Source: Bradyrhizobiaceae bacterium (GTDB lineage Bacteria; Pseudomonadota; Alphaproteobacteria; Rhizobiales; Xanthobacteraceae). From it: DNA of 64,000 bases. Within the stretch, counting starts at the first letter, position 1. Each line of letters begins with the position of its first letter. The position numbers and the translations under genes were made by a program. The notes under the pieces are model-generated. The model ran no database searches, was not told the DNA's origin, and saw only the letters and a list, made by a program, of their open reading frames with translations. Location: positions 34,591 to 98,590 of the forward strand of contig PQAH01000024.1 of the NCBI GenBank assembly GCA_003105195.1. The letters are read 5' to 3'. Of this stretch, positions 54,820 to 63,369 are shown in pieces.

Positions 54820-57453
54820 GTGAACGACCGCCCGACCGAACCCGCCAGCGACCCGGATCGTCGCATCGACGCGCCGGGGGTCGATGCGCTCCTGGTCCGC
54901 GCGCTCGGCCGCGCCCGATGGGCGCTGCTGTGGGAGCGGCTGTGGCCGGCGCTGGCGACGCTCTCGGTCGCGCTCGGTCTCTTCCTCGCCGTGTCCTGGG
55001 CCGGCCTCTGGCTCTGGCTGCCGCCCATGGGCCGGGCGATCGGCCTGTTCGTCCTGCTGGTCGTGATCGCGTTCGCGGCGATGCCGCTGTTCCGCTTCCG
55101 CCTGCCGACCACGCTGGACGGGCTGCGCCGGCTCGACCTCGGGAGCGGCCTGCAGCACCGCCCTGCCACCGCGCTGGCCGACCAGATGGCGACAACGCCC
55201 GGCGACCAGGTCTCGACCGCGCTCTGGCGCGCCCATCTCGACCAGGCGATGCGCGCCGCCGAGCGGCTCAAGGCCGGCACGCCGCGCCCCCGGCTGCCGT
55301 TCTACGATCCGCTGGCGGTACGCGCCCTGGTGCTGCTGCTGGTGGTCGCGACCTTCTTCGCGGCCGGCGGCGAGCGGGTGAAGCGCATCACGGCCGCCTT
55401 CGACTGGCAGGGCGTGGTGCCGGTCAAGAACTACCGGGTCGATGCCTGGGTGACGCCGCCGACCTATACGGGCCGCCCCCCCGTGATCCTGCCCGGCATC
55501 CGCGCCGGCGAGCCCGTGCCGGCCACGGCGGTGCAGTCGGTGCCGGCCGGAAGCGTCCTGGTGATCCGGGCGAGCGGGACCACGGGGCTCGAGGTGTTCG
55601 CGTCCGGCGGCCTCGCCGAGGCCAAGCGCGAGGGCGCGCCGCCGCCCGCCGGCACCGAGGAGTACCGCTACACGATCCAGGACCGCGGCGCCGTGACGGT
55701 GCGCGGCGTGCGCGACGAGGACGTCAACTACGCCTTCACGGCAGTGCCGGACCGCGCGCCGACCATCGCGCTCGCCAAGGACCCGGAGGCGCAGGCGCGC
55801 GGCGCCCTGCAGCTCGCCTACAAGGTGGAGGACGACTACGGGGTCGTGAACGCGACCGCGACCTTCACGGCGAAGCCGCGCGTGACGAACGGGCGCACGA
55901 TGCGCCCGCTGTTCGATCCGCCGAGCTTTTCGCTGGTGCTGCCGCAGGCGCGCACGCGCAGCGGCGTCGGCCAGACCACCAAGGACCTCACCGACCATCC
56001 GTTCGCGGGCGGCGAGATGTCGCTCACGCTGACGGCGCGCGACGAGGCCGGCAACGAGGGCCGCAGCACGCCGACCGACGTGCAGCTGCCGCAGCGTCTG
56101 TTCGTGAAGCCGATCGCGCGCGCCCTGATCGAGCAGCGCCGCAACCTGGCGCTCGACGCGGAGGCGAAGCCCCGCGTGCAGACGGCGCTCGACGCGCTCG
56201 CGATCGCCCCCGACAAGTTCAAGGTCGACGCCGGCATCTATCTCGGGCTGCGCTCGATCTACTGGCAGCTCGCGCGCGCGCGCAGCGACGAGCAGCTGCG
56301 CGACGTGGTGGCGCGGCTGTGGCAGATGGCGGTGGCGATCGAGGACGGCGTGCTCTCGGACGCCGAGCAGGCGCTGCGCCAGGCCCAGGAGGCGTTGCGC
56401 GAGGCGCTCGAGCGCGGCGCCAGCGACGAGGAGATCAGCAAGCTCACCGAGCAGCTGCGCCAGGCACTCGACCAGTTCATGCGCGCGCTCGCCGAGCAGC
56501 TGCGCCGCAGCCCCGAGCAGCTCGCGCGGCCGCTCGACCGCAATGCGCGCGAGATCCGGCCGCAGGACCTCAAGAACATGCTCGACCGGATCGAGAACCT
56601 GGCGCGCTCCGGCGCCAAGGACGCGGCGCGCCGCCTGCTCGAGCAGCTGCAGCAGATGCTGGAGAACCTGCAGATGGCCCGGCCCGGCCAGTCGCAGGAG
56701 GGCGACGAGGACGCCTCGGCGCTCGACCAGCTCGGCGACATGATCCGCCGCCAGCAGAACCTGCGCGACCGCACCTACCGGCAGGGGCAGGACCAGCGCC
56801 GCGGCCAGCGCCAGCAGGGCCAGCGCGGGCAGCGCGGGCAGCAGGGCCAACAGGGACAGGAGGGCCAGGAGGGCGAGTTCGGCGAGCTGCAGCAGAACCA
56901 GCAGGCGCTGCGCGAGGAGCTCAAGAAGCTGCTCGAGGAGCTGCGGCGGCGCGGCCAGCTCGGCCAGCAGGGCCAGCAAGGTCAACAGGGCCAGCAAGGG
57001 CAACAGGGGCAACAGGGGCAACAGGGCCAGCAGGGGCAACAGGGCCAGCAGGGCGACGGGCTCGGCCGCGCCGAGGAAGCCATGCGCGACGCGGAAGGCG
57101 CGCTCGGGCAGGGCAATGCGGACGGCGCCGTGGATTCGCAAGGGCGCGCCCTGGAGGCGCTGCGCCGCGGCGCGCAGAACCTCGCCCAGCAGATGCAGGA
57201 GGGGCAGGGCCAGGGTCCCGGCCCGGGCCAGCCCGGGCGCCAGGGACAGGCGCGCGCCAACCAGGACACCGATCCGCTCGGCCGGCCGATGCGCGGCCGC
57301 GACTACGGCGACGACACCACCGTGAAGGTCCCGGGCGAGATCGACGTGCAGCGCGCGCGTCGCATCCTCGACGAACTGCGCCGCCGTCTCGCCGACCCGC
57401 TGCGGCCGCAGATCGAGCTCGAATATCTCGAGCGGCTGCTGAAGGATTTCTGA
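54820..57453 (+). CDS. DUF4175/TIGR02302 family large membrane protein
   Basis: 877 residues from GTG 54820 (GGAG seven bases upstream); the frame extends 34 codons further out. Two N-terminal helices (about 30-80) and a third near 180-200, then a periplasmic beta-rich part (VDAWVTPPTYTGRPPVILPG, NYAFTAVPDRAPTIALAKDP). A long helical part (450-650) and a Gly/Gln-rich low-complexity region (about 670-770) come next, and a conserved end (DPLGRPMRGRDYGDDTTVKV, PGEIDVQRARRILDELRRRL). The family is nearly restricted to Alphaproteobacteria, always near lysA; function unknown. Confidence 0.9.
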   Translation: MNDRPTEPASDPDRRIDAPGVDALLVRALGRARWALLWERLWPALATLSVALGLFLAVSWAGLWLWLPPMGRAIGLFVLLVVIAFAAMPLFRFRLPTTLDGLRRLDLGSGLQHRPATALADQMATTPGDQVSTALWRAHLDQAMRAAERLKAGTPRPRLPFYDPLAVRALVLLLVVATFFAAGGERVKRITAAFDWQGVVPVKNYRVDAWVTPPTYTGRPPVILPGIRAGEPVPATAVQSVPAGSVLVIRASGTTGLEVFASGGLAEAKREGAPPPAGTEEYRYTIQDRGAVTVRGVRDEDVNYAFTAVPDRAPTIALAKDPEAQARGALQLAYKVEDDYGVVNATATFTAKPRVTNGRTMRPLFDPPSFSLVLPQARTRSGVGQTTKDLTDHPFAGGEMSLTLTARDEAGNEGRSTPTDVQLPQRLFVKPIARALIEQRRNLALDAEAKPRVQTALDALAIAPDKFKVDAGIYLGLRSIYWQLARARSDEQLRDVVARLWQMAVAIEDGVLSDAEQALRQAQEALREALERGASDEEISKLTEQLRQALDQFMRALAEQLRRSPEQLARPLDRNAREIRPQDLKNMLDRIENLARSGAKDAARRLLEQLQQMLENLQMARPGQSQEGDEDASALDQLGDMIRRQQNLRDRTYRQGQDQRRGQRQQGQRGQRGQQGQQGQEGQEGEFGELQQNQQALREELKKLLEELRRRGQLGQQGQQGQQGQQGQQGQQGQQGQQGQQGQQGDGLGRAEEAMRDAEGALGQGNADGAVDSQGRALEALRRGAQNLAQQMQEGQGQGPGPGQPGRQGQARANQDTDPLGRPMRGRDYGDDTTVKVPGEIDVQRARRILDELRRRLADPLRPQIELEYLERLLKDF
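56959..57052 (+). repeat. Tandem 9-bp repeats coding GQQ units
   Basis: About ten near-identical 9-mers (GGCCAGCAG and its variants) encode a run of Gly-Gln-Gln inside the DUF4175 protein. A shorter, less regular set lies at 56812-56872. Such in-frame repeats can expand or contract by slippage without breaking the frame. Confidence 0.85.
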
Positions 57454-57519
57454 GCATAGCCGTGGGCAGCCCCGCGTGTCGGTGCGCTCATGCGGGCGAC
57501 AAGCGGCGAGCCAGAACCG

Positions 57520-57900
57520 TCAGCGCGGCCGGGCCGGAGTGGTGAGCGCCTCCTTCACGGCGGAGCGGATCTCGGCGAGCGTGAACGGCTTGAGCACGAC
57601 GTCGTGGACGAGCGCCTCCAGGCCGGAGGCGCGCTCGCGCTGGTCCGCATAGCCGGTCATCAGCAGGATCGTGGTGTCGGGCGCGTCGCGCGCGGCTGCG
57701 AGCGCGAGCGCGATACCGTCCATGACCGGCATCCTGATGTCCGCGAGCAGGAGGTCGAAGGCGCCGGCGCGGCGCTGCAGAATGTCGAGCGCCTCGGCGC
57801 CGTCGGCCGCGACCTCCACGTCGTGGCCGACGTCGCGCAGCGCGCGCCCCACCAGGCTGCGCAGCGCCTCCTCGTCCTCGGCGATCAGAATCCGTGCCAT
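57520..57900 (-). CDS. cpdR: CpdR-like single-domain response regulator
   Basis: 126 residues, REC domain only: RILIAEDEEALRSLVGRALR, FDLLLADIRMPVMDGIALAL (phospho-acceptor Asp near 54), LLMTGYADQRERASGLEALV and DVVLKPFTLAEI. This is the CpdR pattern; in Caulobacter unphosphorylated CpdR primes ClpXP to degrade CtrA-cycle proteins. ATG 57900 follows hpt by 4 bp on the same strand, as in relatives. ATG 57933 is rejected because it would lie inside hpt. Confidence 0.9.
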   Translation of the reverse strand: MARILIAEDEEALRSLVGRALRDVGHDVEVAADGAEALDILQRRAGAFDLLLADIRMPVMDGIALALAAARDAPDTTILLMTGYADQRERASGLEALVHDVVLKPFTLAEIRSAVKEALTTPARPR

Positions 57901-57904
57901 GGCA

Positions 57905-58441
57905 TCAGGTCTCCGGTTCGACCACGCCGACATAGGGCAGCTGGCGATAGGCGTGCGCCACGTCCATGCCGTAGCCGACCACGAACAGGTCCGGGCAGGT
58001 GAAGCCGACGAAGTCGGGATCGAGCGACACCGCGCGCTTGCCGGGCTTCTCGAGCAGCACGCAGGTCATGACGCGCTTGGCGCCCCGGGCCGAGAACAGG
58101 TCCTTGGCGAAGGCGAGCGTGCGCCCCGATTCCAGGATGTCGTCGATCAGGAGCACGTCGCGGCCGCGCACGTCGCTTTCGACGTCGTGCAGGATCGTGA
58201 CGGTGCCGGACGAGACGGTGGCGTCGCGGTAGCTCGAGAGCGAGACGAACTCGACCTCGGGCGTGAGGTCCGCGGCATGCAGGGCGCGGATCAGGTCGGC
58301 CGCGAAGATGAAGCTGCCCTTGAGCACCGCGATCACCAGCAGGCGCTCGGGCGCGGCCGCCTTGATCTCGTGCGCCAGCGCGAGGTTGCGCGCCGCGATG
58401 GTGTCGGCGTCGAACAGGACCCGGAGCCTGGTCTTGTTCAT
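57905..58441 (-). CDS. hpt: Hypoxanthine phosphoribosyltransferase
   Basis: 178 residues. Purine salvage: hypoxanthine (and guanine) with PRPP to the nucleotide. VIAVLKGSFIFAADLIRAL, GRDVLLIDDILESGRTLAFA (PRPP loop, DD-x3-SGRT) and VGFTCPDLFVVGYGMD match. It lies between the zinc-ribbon gene and cpdR, nine bases or fewer from each. Confidence 0.95.
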   Translation of the reverse strand: MNKTRLRVLFDADTIAARNLALAHEIKAAAPERLLVIAVLKGSFIFAADLIRALHAADLTPEVEFVSLSSYRDATVSSGTVTILHDVESDVRGRDVLLIDDILESGRTLAFAKDLFSARGAKRVMTCVLLEKPGKRAVSLDPDFVGFTCPDLFVVGYGMDVAHAYRQLPYVGVVEPET

Positions 58442-58449
58442 CGTGGTCC

Positions 58450-59373
58450 TCAGCGGGCACCCGCGACCATGTCGCGCCGGTTGAAGAAGCGAACGATGAC
58501 CTCGCGGCCGTCGGGCGGAGGCGAGGCGAGCCGCGAGCGGAACGGCAGGGCTTCGCCGGGACCGAGCTGCTTGCGGCTCGGCATGGCGGTCCAGGCATAG
58601 ACCTCGTGGCCCGTGCCGTTGCGCATCGCGAAGCGCAGGCGCGGCACGTCCAGGGTCTGGCGCGTCACATTGACGATCGTGCCCTCCACCACCAGCACCG
58701 CCATGCCGTCGTGGAACTCACCGGTGCTCTTCACGCCGGTGAACACGAAACCCCGCAGGTTGACCGGCATTCCGAGCGCCGCGAACAACGACGCGGTCTG
58801 CGGCAGGTGCTTCACGACGGTCTGACGCCCCTGAATGACAGCTACCAGGATCGCGAGCAAGGCCACGATCAGGAACGGCAGGCCGAGGACCATCTGCCGC
58901 AGGCTCTTGCGCTGCCGGCGGCGCTCGGCGGCGCGCTTCTCGCGCAGCGCCGCGAGCGATTCGACGTTCTCGGGCTCGCCGGGGTCGAAGGGCTCCGTGT
59001 CCTCGTGCGGCGCCTCCGCGCCGTCCGGGACGATCGAGGGCGCCTCGGCCATCGCGAAGGCGTCGCCCGCCTCGGCATCGCTCCCGCTCTCGCTCTCGTC
59101 CGGCGGCAGCACGCCGTCCACCATGAAGCTGCCGGCCGTCTCCTCCGAGATCTCGTCGAGCTCGGGCGGGCCGGGCGGGGCCTCGGACGGAGCCGGCGGG
59201 GCGACCGCGGCCCCTGCGGCTGCCGCAGCGGCAGGCATCGCTTCCTCGGTGGCCACCTCGGCGGTTGCGAACCAGGTCGTCTTGCAGCGGGCGCAGCGAA
59301 CCGATCGGCCGGCGCCGAGCGCCTTGGCCGACAGATCGTACGAGGTCGCACAGGACGGACAGACGATCAGCAT
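58450..59373 (-). CDS. MJ0042-type zinc-ribbon, DUF3426-like protein
   Basis: 307 residues. N-terminal zinc ribbon CPSC-x-YDLSAKALGAG-x-VRCARC (four cysteines in two CxxC pairs), an acidic/Pro-rich linker (50-140), a basic stretch then one helix (about 170-190, LGLPFLIVALLAILVAVIQG) and a C-terminal beta domain (GTIVNVTRQTLDVPRLRFAM). It is usual next to ftsE in alphaproteobacteria. Role unknown. It is divergent from ftsE across 182 bp. Confidence 0.9.
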   Translation of the reverse strand: MLIVCPSCATSYDLSAKALGAGRSVRCARCKTTWFATAEVATEEAMPAAAAAAGAAVAPPAPSEAPPGPPELDEISEETAGSFMVDGVLPPDESESGSDAEAGDAFAMAEAPSIVPDGAEAPHEDTEPFDPGEPENVESLAALREKRAAERRRQRKSLRQMVLGLPFLIVALLAILVAVIQGRQTVVKHLPQTASLFAALGMPVNLRGFVFTGVKSTGEFHDGMAVLVVEGTIVNVTRQTLDVPRLRFAMRNGTGHEVYAWTAMPSRKQLGPGEALPFRSRLASPPPDGREVIVRFFNRRDMVAGAR

Positions 59374-59497
59374 TGCGTATTCGGGATTCCGGCCGTAGCT
59401 GGCACCCTAGCAGCCGTCCGTTAACGGATCGGAAACCATCGGGGGCTCGGATCGACCCTCACGGGCGGCGGGAGGGTGCAGGCTGGGGCCGATATCG

Positions 59498-59512
59498 TTA
59501 ATGCATCCTTAA
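59498..59512 (+). promoter_or_regulatory. Consensus CtrA site TTAA-N7-TTAA upstream of ftsE
   Basis: TTAA-TGCATCC-TTAA, an exact match to the CtrA consensus, 43 bp before the ftsE start. Placement ahead of a cell-division gene in an alphaproteobacterium, with cpdR nearby, makes cell-cycle control plausible. Confidence 0.6.
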
Positions 59513-59555
59513 GCGCGCCGGCGGCACAAGGGAACGAACCGCAGCGGAGAAGGGC

Positions 59556-60215
59556 TTGGTCCGATTCGAGAATGTCGGCTTGCGCTACGGATTGGGGCCG
59601 GAGGTGCTGCGCGACCTCACCTTCCGGCTCGAGCCGCATTCGTTCCAGTTCCTGACCGGGCCCTCGGGCGCCGGCAAGTCCTCGCTGCTGCGCCTGCTCT
59701 ACCTGTCGCTGAAGCCGACGCGCGGCCTGATCACCCTGTTCGGCCACGACATCGTGACGCTGTCGCCGGACGCCATGGCGACGCTGCGGCGCCGGATCGG
59801 CATCGTATTCCAGGACTTCCGGCTGCTCGACCATCTCAGCACCTACGACAACGTCGCCCTGCCGCTGCGCGTGCTCGGGCGCGACGAGGCGAGCTACCGG
59901 GCCGAGGTCATCGAGCTGCTGCATTGGGTCGGGCTCGGCGAGAAGATCTGGTCGTTGCCGCCGGTGCTCTCGGGCGGCGAGAAGCAGCGCGCGGCCATCG
60001 CCCGCGCCGTGATCGCGCGCCCGCAGCTCCTCCTCGCCGACGAGCCCACTGGCAACGTCGATCCCACGCTGGCGCGCCGGCTGCTGCGGCTGTTCCTGGA
60101 GCTCAACAAGTCGGGCACCTCGGTCTTGATCGCCACCCACGATATTGCCCTGATGGACCTGTACGACGCCCGTCGCCTCGTGCTGCACGAGGGACGGCTG
60201 CACGTGTACGAGTGA
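59556..60215 (+). CDS. ftsE: Cell-division ABC-type ATPase FtsE
   Basis: 219 residues. Walker A GPSGAGKSSLL, Q-loop VFQDFRLLDHLSTYDNVALP, signature LSGGEKQRAAIARAVI and Walker B LLLADEPTGNVDP. With FtsX it controls peptidoglycan hydrolases at the septum. Start TTG 59556 with GGAGAAGGGC upstream. ftsX starts 5 bp after the stop. Confidence 0.95.
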   Translation: MVRFENVGLRYGLGPEVLRDLTFRLEPHSFQFLTGPSGAGKSSLLRLLYLSLKPTRGLITLFGHDIVTLSPDAMATLRRRIGIVFQDFRLLDHLSTYDNVALPLRVLGRDEASYRAEVIELLHWVGLGEKIWSLPPVLSGGEKQRAAIARAVIARPQLLLADEPTGNVDPTLARRLLRLFLELNKSGTSVLIATHDIALMDLYDARRLVLHEGRLHVYE

Positions 60216-60219
60216 GGAC

Positions 60220-61161
60220 ATGACGGTCGAGGACCAGGCCATGGAGCAGGCGGCGCCGGCGGAGGCCCGCGGGCCGGCGCCGATCGTGCCGTCGGATTCG
60301 ATCGCCGGCACCGCGCTGCTCGCCGTGATCGCGATCATGACCTTCCTGGCGGCGCTCACCCTGGGCGCGGTCGTGCTGGTGCGCGCCTCGGCCGCCGAGT
60401 GGCAATCGCAGATCGCGCGCGAGGTCACGATCCAGGTGCGCCCCGCGGAGGGCCGCGACACGGAGGCGGAGGTACGCAAGGCCGCGGGCCTGGCGCTGGC
60501 GGCGCCCGGCGTCACCGACGTGCGGCCCTACACGCGCGCGGAATCGGCGCGCCTGCTCGAGCCCTGGCTCGGCACCGGGCTCGCGCTCGAGGAGCTGCCG
60601 GTGCCGCGGCTGATCGTCGTCAAGACGGGGGCGGACGCGCCCGATCTCGCGGCGCTGCGCCAGCAGCTCGCCCGCGAGGTGCCGGGCGCGACCCTCGACG
60701 ATCATCGCGCCTGGGTCGGGCACATGCGCGCCATGGCCCGCAGCGCGGTGGCGGCCGGTCTCGGGGTGCTCGCCCTGGTGCTCGCCGCCGCCATGCTGTC
60801 GGTGACCTTCGCGACCCGCGGCGCCATGTCGACCAACCGGCCGATCGTCGAGGTGCTGCATTTCGTCGGCGCCAAGCACGCCTTCATCGCGGGGGAGTTC
60901 CAGCGCCACTTCCTGCTGCTGGGCCTCAAGGGAGGGGCGATCGGCGGCGGGGTCGCGATCCTCCTGTTCTTCCTCGCCGGCGCCCTCGGCCGCTGGCTGC
61001 GCGGCAGCGCCGGGGAGAGCCAGGCGACGGCGCTGTTCGGCTCGCTGGCGCTCGGGCCGGAGGGCTATGCGGCCATCATCGGGCTGATCATCCTGGTCGG
61101 CGCCGTGACCGCGGGCACCTCGCGCCTCACCGTGCACCGCACCCTGAGGGCGATGGAATGA
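60220..61161 (+). CDS. ftsX: Cell-division membrane protein FtsX
   Basis: 313 residues. First helix about 30-52 (LLAVIAIMTFLAALTLGAVV), periplasmic loop with the ECD pattern (EVTIQVRPAEG, PGVTDVRPYTRAESARLLEP), then three helices at the C-terminus and the FtsX cytoplasmic motif VEVLHFVGAKHAFIAGEFQR. Partner of FtsE. Confidence 0.95.
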   Translation: MTVEDQAMEQAAPAEARGPAPIVPSDSIAGTALLAVIAIMTFLAALTLGAVVLVRASAAEWQSQIAREVTIQVRPAEGRDTEAEVRKAAGLALAAPGVTDVRPYTRAESARLLEPWLGTGLALEELPVPRLIVVKTGADAPDLAALRQQLAREVPGATLDDHRAWVGHMRAMARSAVAAGLGVLALVLAAAMLSVTFATRGAMSTNRPIVEVLHFVGAKHAFIAGEFQRHFLLLGLKGGAIGGGVAILLFFLAGALGRWLRGSAGESQATALFGSLALGPEGYAAIIGLIILVGAVTAGTSRLTVHRTLRAME

Positions 61162-61204
61162 GACCGCCGGTCCCCCGCCCTCGCAGTGAAACCGGGGCCT
61201 GGCC

Positions 61205-61897
61205 GTGACCGCGCCGCGCGGGAGCGACCCCGTCGCGGCCCCGGCGCCGCGGACCGGGCGCGGCTGGCGCAGCCTTGCGGGACTTGGGCTCGCGACCGCC
61301 GGCGCGGCGGGGCTCGTGCTCGGCGCCGGCTTCTTCTGGTTCGCCTCGGTGGTGCCGGCCGAGGAGGTGACGCTCGACCGCGACGCGGACGGCATCGTGG
61401 TGCTGACCGGCGGGGCCTCGCGCGTCGCCGACGCCGTCGAGCTGCTCGCGCGCGGGCGCGGCAAGCGCCTTCTGATCAGCGGCGTGCACCACACCACGAC
61501 GTCGCGCGAGATCGCGCGGCTGATGCCGCGTTTCGAGCCCCTGGTCGCCTGTTGCGTCGACCTCGACCATTCGGCCGTGAACACCGTGGGCAATGCGATC
61601 GAGACCCGGCGCTGGGCCAAGACGCTCGGTTTCCGCTCGCTGATCGTGGTGACGTCCAGCTACCACATGCCGCGCACCATGGTGGAACTGCGCCGCCAGA
61701 TGCCGGACGTCGTGCTCCTGTCCTTCCCGGTGGTGACCGAGCGCATGCGGGCGCAACCCTGGTGGTCGAGCGCCCCCACGGCGCGGCTGCTGATCACCGA
61801 GTACTTGAAGTATATGCTGGCGCAGATCCGGATGCGGATCGAAGCCGCCGCCGTGCCGACGGACCTCGCCGGCGGCGGCAGTCCTCCCAAGAGCTAG
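61205..61897 (+). CDS. YdcF/SanA/DUF218 family membrane protein
   Basis: 230 residues from a GTG. One N-terminal helix, then the DUF218 domain: DGIVVLTGGASRVADAVELL, RGKRLLISGVHHTTTSRE, VDLDHSAVNTVGNAIETRRW and LIVVTSSYHMPRTMVELRRQ. Relatives (ElyC, SanA) act in envelope integrity. It lies 43 bp after ftsX. Confidence 0.9.
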   Translation: MTAPRGSDPVAAPAPRTGRGWRSLAGLGLATAGAAGLVLGAGFFWFASVVPAEEVTLDRDADGIVVLTGGASRVADAVELLARGRGKRLLISGVHHTTTSREIARLMPRFEPLVACCVDLDHSAVNTVGNAIETRRWAKTLGFRSLIVVTSSYHMPRTMVELRRQMPDVVLLSFPVVTERMRAQPWWSSAPTARLLITEYLKYMLAQIRMRIEAAAVPTDLAGGGSPPKS

Positions 61898-61924
61898 CGG
61901 CTCGCGCCCGCCGGGAACGCGTCC

Positions 61925-62689
61925 TTGCAGATCCTCCTCCGCTCCACCCTGTTCAACGTCCTGTTCTACCTGACGACGCTCGTCTACCTGATCGTCGCCC
62001 TGCCGACCTTCGCGCTGCCGCGGCGCGCGATCATCGAGGTCGCGAAATCCTGGGCGCGCACCACCGGCTGGCTGCTGCGGACGATCTGCGCCATCGAGGT
62101 CGAGTATCGCGGCCTCGAGAAGATCACCTCGGGTGCGCTGATCGTCGCGTCCAAGCACCAGTCGAGCTGGGAGACGCTGGCGCTGCTGCCGCTGCTCGCC
62201 GACCCGGTGTTCATCCTCAAGCGCGAGCTGATGTGGATTCCGGTGTTCGGCTGGCTCACGATCAAGGGCCAGATGATCCCGGTCGACCGCGGCAAGCGCA
62301 GCGTGACGCTCGCCGCGATGGCGGCGCGGGCGCGGGCGGCGCTCGCCGAAAGGCGGCAGATCATCATCTTTCCCGAGGGGACGCGCCGGCCGGCGGGCGC
62401 CGAGCCGAGCTACAAATACGGCGTCGCCTACCTCTACGCACAGACCGGCACGCCCTGCCTGCCGATCGCGCTCAATTCCGGGCTGTTCTGGCCGCGGCGC
62501 AAGTTCCTGCGCTATCCCGGGACCATCCGCCTGGAAGTCCTGGATCCGATTCCGCCCGGGCTCGAGCAGGGTGCCTTCATGGAACGCCTGCAGCACGCGA
62601 TCGAGACCGCCACCGCACGGCTGATCGCCGAGGGCGAGCGGGAGCTCGCGCGCGCCGGCATCACTCCGGCAACCCGCCGTGCGGCGTGA
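61925..62689 (+). CDS. plsC: 1-Acyl-sn-glycerol-3-phosphate acyltransferase
   Basis: 254 residues. Membrane-associated; makes phosphatidic acid. Block I is KHQSSWET (His-x4-Glu in place of the commoner Asp), block II GQMIPVDRGKR, block III FPEGTRRPAG, block IV CLPIALNSGLFW. TTG start at 61925. The 3' end overlaps the convergent chaC gene by 29 bp. Confidence 0.92.
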   Translation: MQILLRSTLFNVLFYLTTLVYLIVALPTFALPRRAIIEVAKSWARTTGWLLRTICAIEVEYRGLEKITSGALIVASKHQSSWETLALLPLLADPVFILKRELMWIPVFGWLTIKGQMIPVDRGKRSVTLAAMAARARAALAERRQIIIFPEGTRRPAGAEPSYKYGVAYLYAQTGTPCLPIALNSGLFWPRRKFLRYPGTIRLEVLDPIPPGLEQGAFMERLQHAIETATARLIAEGERELARAGITPATRRAA

Positions 62690-63260
62690 CCAGCGGCACG
62701 TCCGCCTCGTGCACGCCGTGCAGCCGCTCCGCCAGCCGGTGCAGATCGGGATCGAAGCATCCCATGCTCTCGAGCGCCTTGACGGTCGCGAGCACGTAGT
62801 CGCGGTTGGCGCCCGAATGCCCGTGGCCCTGCCGCACGTGGTGGAGCTGGCTCGCGAGGTCGAGCCGGCCCGCATATTGCGGGTGCCCGCGGTCGACCAC
62901 GTAGCAGAGGGCGCGCACCTGCCGCGCCGGGCTGGTCAGCAGGGTGACGGTGCGCACGACCTCGCGGTAGACGCGGGTGACCTGCTCGCGGGAGCGCAGA
63001 TAGGCGATGGTCTCGGCGCGCGCCGCGGCCGCCACCCGGTAGCCGATGCCGCGGCAAGCGCCGCCGAGGTCGAGGCCGAGCACCAGGCCGGGCCGCTCCG
63101 GCGTCCCCCGGTGCACGTGCGAATAGACGCAGAGCGCCCGATGGGCCCCGACGAGCCGAGCCGGCAGGCGCTCCAGATAGGCGAATCCGGGCCGCCAGAT
63201 CAGCGAGCCATAGCCGAAGACCCAGAGGTCCTCGCCGGCATGCTCGGGGATGGGATCCAT
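62661..63260 (-). CDS. chaC: ChaC-type gamma-glutamylcyclotransferase
   Basis: 199 residues. LWVFGYGSLIWRPGFAYLER (gamma-glutamyl-binding YGSL loop), RGTPERPGLVLGLDLGGACR, GIGYRV and YREVVRTVTLL fit ChaC, which degrades glutathione to 5-oxoproline and Cys-Gly. ATG 63260 is chosen; upstream in-frame ATGs add low-complexity sequence. The 3' end overlaps plsC. Confidence 0.92.
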   Translation of the reverse strand: MDPIPEHAGEDLWVFGYGSLIWRPGFAYLERLPARLVGAHRALCVYSHVHRGTPERPGLVLGLDLGGACRGIGYRVAAAARAETIAYLRSREQVTRVYREVVRTVTLLTSPARQVRALCYVVDRGHPQYAGRLDLASQLHHVRQGHGHSGANRDYVLATVKALESMGCFDPDLHRLAERLHGVHEADVPLVTPHGGLPE

Positions 63261-63369
63261 GGCGGGATGCGGGCACAACGGGGCAGGGCGGCCGCTCCCG
63301 TAACAATCCCGCCGATGCGCCGCAAGCTCTGCCATGTTGAGGCCACAACTTGCGGCAAGGGCTGATGCC

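Noticed and set aside
56812..57060. CRISPR-like periodic sequence
   Set aside because: The repeats are contiguous 9-mers without spacers and are in-frame coding.
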